Both the position numbers and the translations under genes were made by a program. The notes below the pieces were generated by a model that ran no database searches, was not told the DNA's origin, and saw only the letters and a list, made by a program, of their open reading frames with translations. This document shows positions 5,422 through 6,528 of a stretch of 6,528 nt of DNA, piece after piece (the first letter of the stretch is position 1; each line of letters opens with the position of its first letter). The DNA comes from DATFML01 sp964571225. Lineage in GTDB: Bacteria > Pseudomonadota > Gammaproteobacteria > DATFLG01. Location of the stretch: the NCBI GenBank assembly GCA_964571225.1, contig CAZNBB010000171.1:1-6528 (forward strand). The letters are read 5' to 3'.

Positions 5422-6222
5422 ATGAAGAAGTTGAGGCTGCACGGTTTCAACAACCTCACCAAAACGCTCAGCTTCAATATCTACGATATCTGCTACGCCA
5501 TCACGCCGCGCCAGCGCCGGGAGTACATCGAATACATCGATGAGGCGTACAACGCCGAGCGGCTGACGCAGATACTCACCGATGTGTCCAACATCATCGG
5601 CGCCAATATCCTCAACATCGCCCACCAGGACTACGAGCCCCAGGGCGCGAGCGTGACCATGCTCATTTCCGAGGAGCCGGTGGTGGACAAGAAGCTCCTG
5701 TCCCAGCCCGAGCAGCCCGGCCCCCTGCCGGATGCGGTGGTGGCGCATCTGGACAAGAGCCATATCACTGTCCACACCTATCCGGAAAGCCATCCCGACA
5801 ACGGTATCAGCACTTTCCGGGCGGACATCGATGTGTCCACCTGCGGGCGTATCTCACCGCTGCGCGCCCTGAACTATCTCATCCACAGCTTCGAGTCGGA
5901 CATCGTGACGGTGGACTATCGGGTGCGCGGATTCACCCGCGACGTGCGGGGCAAGAAGCACTTCATCGATCACAAGATCAATTCCATCCAGAACTTCATG
6001 TCCCGCGACACGCGCAACCGTTATCACATGATCGACGTGAACGTGTACCAGGAGCAGACCTTCCACACCAAGATGCTCCTCAAGGACTTCGACCTGGACA
6101 ATTATCTGTTCGGCGTGGACAAGGAGGACCTGACCGCCAAGGAGGACCGCACCATCCGGCGGCGTCTGGAGCGGGAAATGACCGAGATCTTCTACGGGCG
6201 GAATCTGCGGCGCATGCCGTAA
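5422..6222 (+). CDS. speD: S-adenosylmethionine decarboxylase proenzyme, E. coli type (SpeD)
   Basis: Decarboxylates AdoMet to provide the aminopropyl donor for spermidine. The 266 residues match the long E. coli-class enzyme, not the short Bacillus/archaeal class. The proenzyme cleaves itself in VVAHLDKSHI, between Lys112 and Ser113 (E. coli Lys111/Ser112), giving a small beta chain and a larger alpha chain with an N-terminal pyruvoyl group. The conserved DVSTCG holds Cys141, equivalent to the E. coli catalytic Cys140. HTYPESHP, DYRVRGFTRD, HFIDHKINSIQNFMS and IFYGRN are conserved. ATG 5422 reproduces the family start MKKLRLHGFNNLTK and has GGGGA five nt upstream. A GTG at 5410, preceded by AGGGAGG (5395-5401) at eight nt, would add MGKA and is a real alternative. 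No spermidine synthase gene follows within the window. Confidence 0.97.
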   Translation: MKKLRLHGFNNLTKTLSFNIYDICYAITPRQRREYIEYIDEAYNAERLTQILTDVSNIIGANILNIAHQDYEPQGASVTMLISEEPVVDKKLLSQPEQPGPLPDAVVAHLDKSHITVHTYPESHPDNGISTFRADIDVSTCGRISPLRALNYLIHSFESDIVTVDYRVRGFTRDVRGKKHFIDHKINSIQNFMSRDTRNRYHMIDVNVYQEQTFHTKMLLKDFDLDNYLFGVDKEDLTAKEDRTIRRRLEREMTEIFYGRNLRRMP

Positions 6223-6228
6223 GCAAAA

Positions 6229-6307
6229 CCACAAGAGCCACGGAACCCACGGAATCCATGGAAGGTGTAAGTCAAAAGCGCCACGGAAAGCACTGAAAGC
6301 ACGGACG
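6229..6307 (+). repeat. Two clusters of 9-nt CCACGGAA-type repeats
   Basis: Cluster 1 has four perfectly phased 9-mers: CCACAAGAG (6229), CCACGGAAC (6238), CCACGGAAT (6247) and CCATGGAAG (6256). Cluster 2 has three: CCACGGAAA (6281), GCACTGAAA (6290) and GCACGGACG (6299). A 16-nt non-repetitive gap separates them, and the second cluster is out of 9-nt phase with the first. It begins six nt after the speD stop. I recognise this repeat style from intergenic regions of proteobacterial genomes; its function is unknown. Confidence 0.75.
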
Positions 6308-6313
6308 GGTCAT

Positions 6314-6392
6314 GTAGGGTGCAATAACCGAAGGGCATTGCACCAATCACCACTATCAAACGGTGCAATGCGCTGCGCTTATTGCACCCTAC
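6314..6392. repeat. 31-nt imperfect inverted repeat (TAGGGTGCAATAA family)
   Basis: The left arm 6314-6344 and right arm 6362-6392 are reverse complements at 28 of 31 positions, separated by 17 nt. The three mismatches cluster in the centre of the arm. Each arm is itself a small palindrome: GGTGCAAT/ATTGCACC at 6318-6325 with 6337-6344, and at 6362-6369 with 6381-6388. The segment could therefore fold as one long hairpin or two small ones. It resembles a dispersed intergenic element of gammaproteobacteria and could serve as the 3' end of the speD transcript. Confidence 0.8.
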
Positions 6393-6528
6393 GTCGGCTC
6401 CGATGTCGGTTTTGGGTTTTCTGGACCCGTGTGTCGCACCGAGCATCGCAGTTCGAAGCGGATTAAAGCGCGTCCCCTGTTCGAGCCCGAGATGACCCAA
6501 GCCCAACGGGCGCCGGGTCAGCCGGCGA
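6393..6528. other. Unassigned sequence at the window end
   Basis: No gene, RNA or promoter that I can support is visible here. A minus-strand open frame (6192-6506) runs through the neighbouring repeats and has no recognisable domain. GGG-TTTTCTGGA-CCC type pairing near 6415-6426 is too short to call. The segment may be the edge of a further intergenic repeat or the approach to the next gene. Confidence 0.4.

Noticed and set aside
6450..6490. GTTCGAGCCC resembling a tRNA T-arm
   Set aside because: No matching acceptor, D-arm or anticodon arm can be placed around it, so it is not a tRNA.
6192..6506. Minus-strand frame of 104 codons after speD
   Set aside because: It crosses the 9-nt repeats and the inverted repeat, giving residue patterns such as FHGFRGFRG typical of translated intergenic repeats.

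Overview
The window reads as a chromosomal segment of a moderately GC-rich gammaproteobacterium. The evidence is a Crp/Vfr regulator very close to the E. coli and Pseudomonas proteins, an OsmC-family YhfA divergent from crp, and an E. coli-type pyruvoyl AdoMet decarboxylase (SpeD). The order trpG-trpD-trpC, crp(vfr), yhfA, speD is the one I recall from Pseudomonas. Having trpE directly joined to trpG, and the style of dispersed intergenic repeats, fit purple-sulfur or sulfur-oxidising relatives (Chromatiales type) better than Pseudomonas itself. That placement is inference.

Layout. Positions 1-3361 (+) carry a tryptophan operon: the 3' half of trpE (cut by the window edge), trpG, trpD and trpC, each separated by 57 nt or less. 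Together they encode both subunits of anthranilate synthase, anthranilate phosphoribosyltransferase and indole-3-glycerol-phosphate synthase, the route from chorismate to indole-glycerol phosphate. Positions 3362-3695 are non-coding and hold a hairpin element just after trpC, a 51-nt tandem repeat built on the same hairpin in opposite orientation, and a GC hairpin beyond the crp stop. Positions 3696-4334 (-) encode Crp. Positions 4335-4466 are a divergent control region with a near-consensus CRP operator and a perfect -10 box for crp. Positions 4467-6222 (+) hold yhfA, a small VOC (glyoxalase-fold) protein and speD. Positions 6223-6528 are non-coding, with two clusters of 9-nt repeats, a 31-nt imperfect inverted repeat and about 135 nt in which I recognise nothing.

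How they work together: the trp genes form one biosynthetic operon. Crp probably controls its own promoter, and perhaps yhfA, through the shared operator. SpeD supplies decarboxylated AdoMet for spermidine synthesis, but no spermidine synthase gene is visible here. The VOC gene between yhfA and speD is the one part I do not know from the conserved neighbourhood. I found no defence system, mobile-element gene, RNA gene or clearly new multi-gene system. The most interesting material is regulatory and repetitive.
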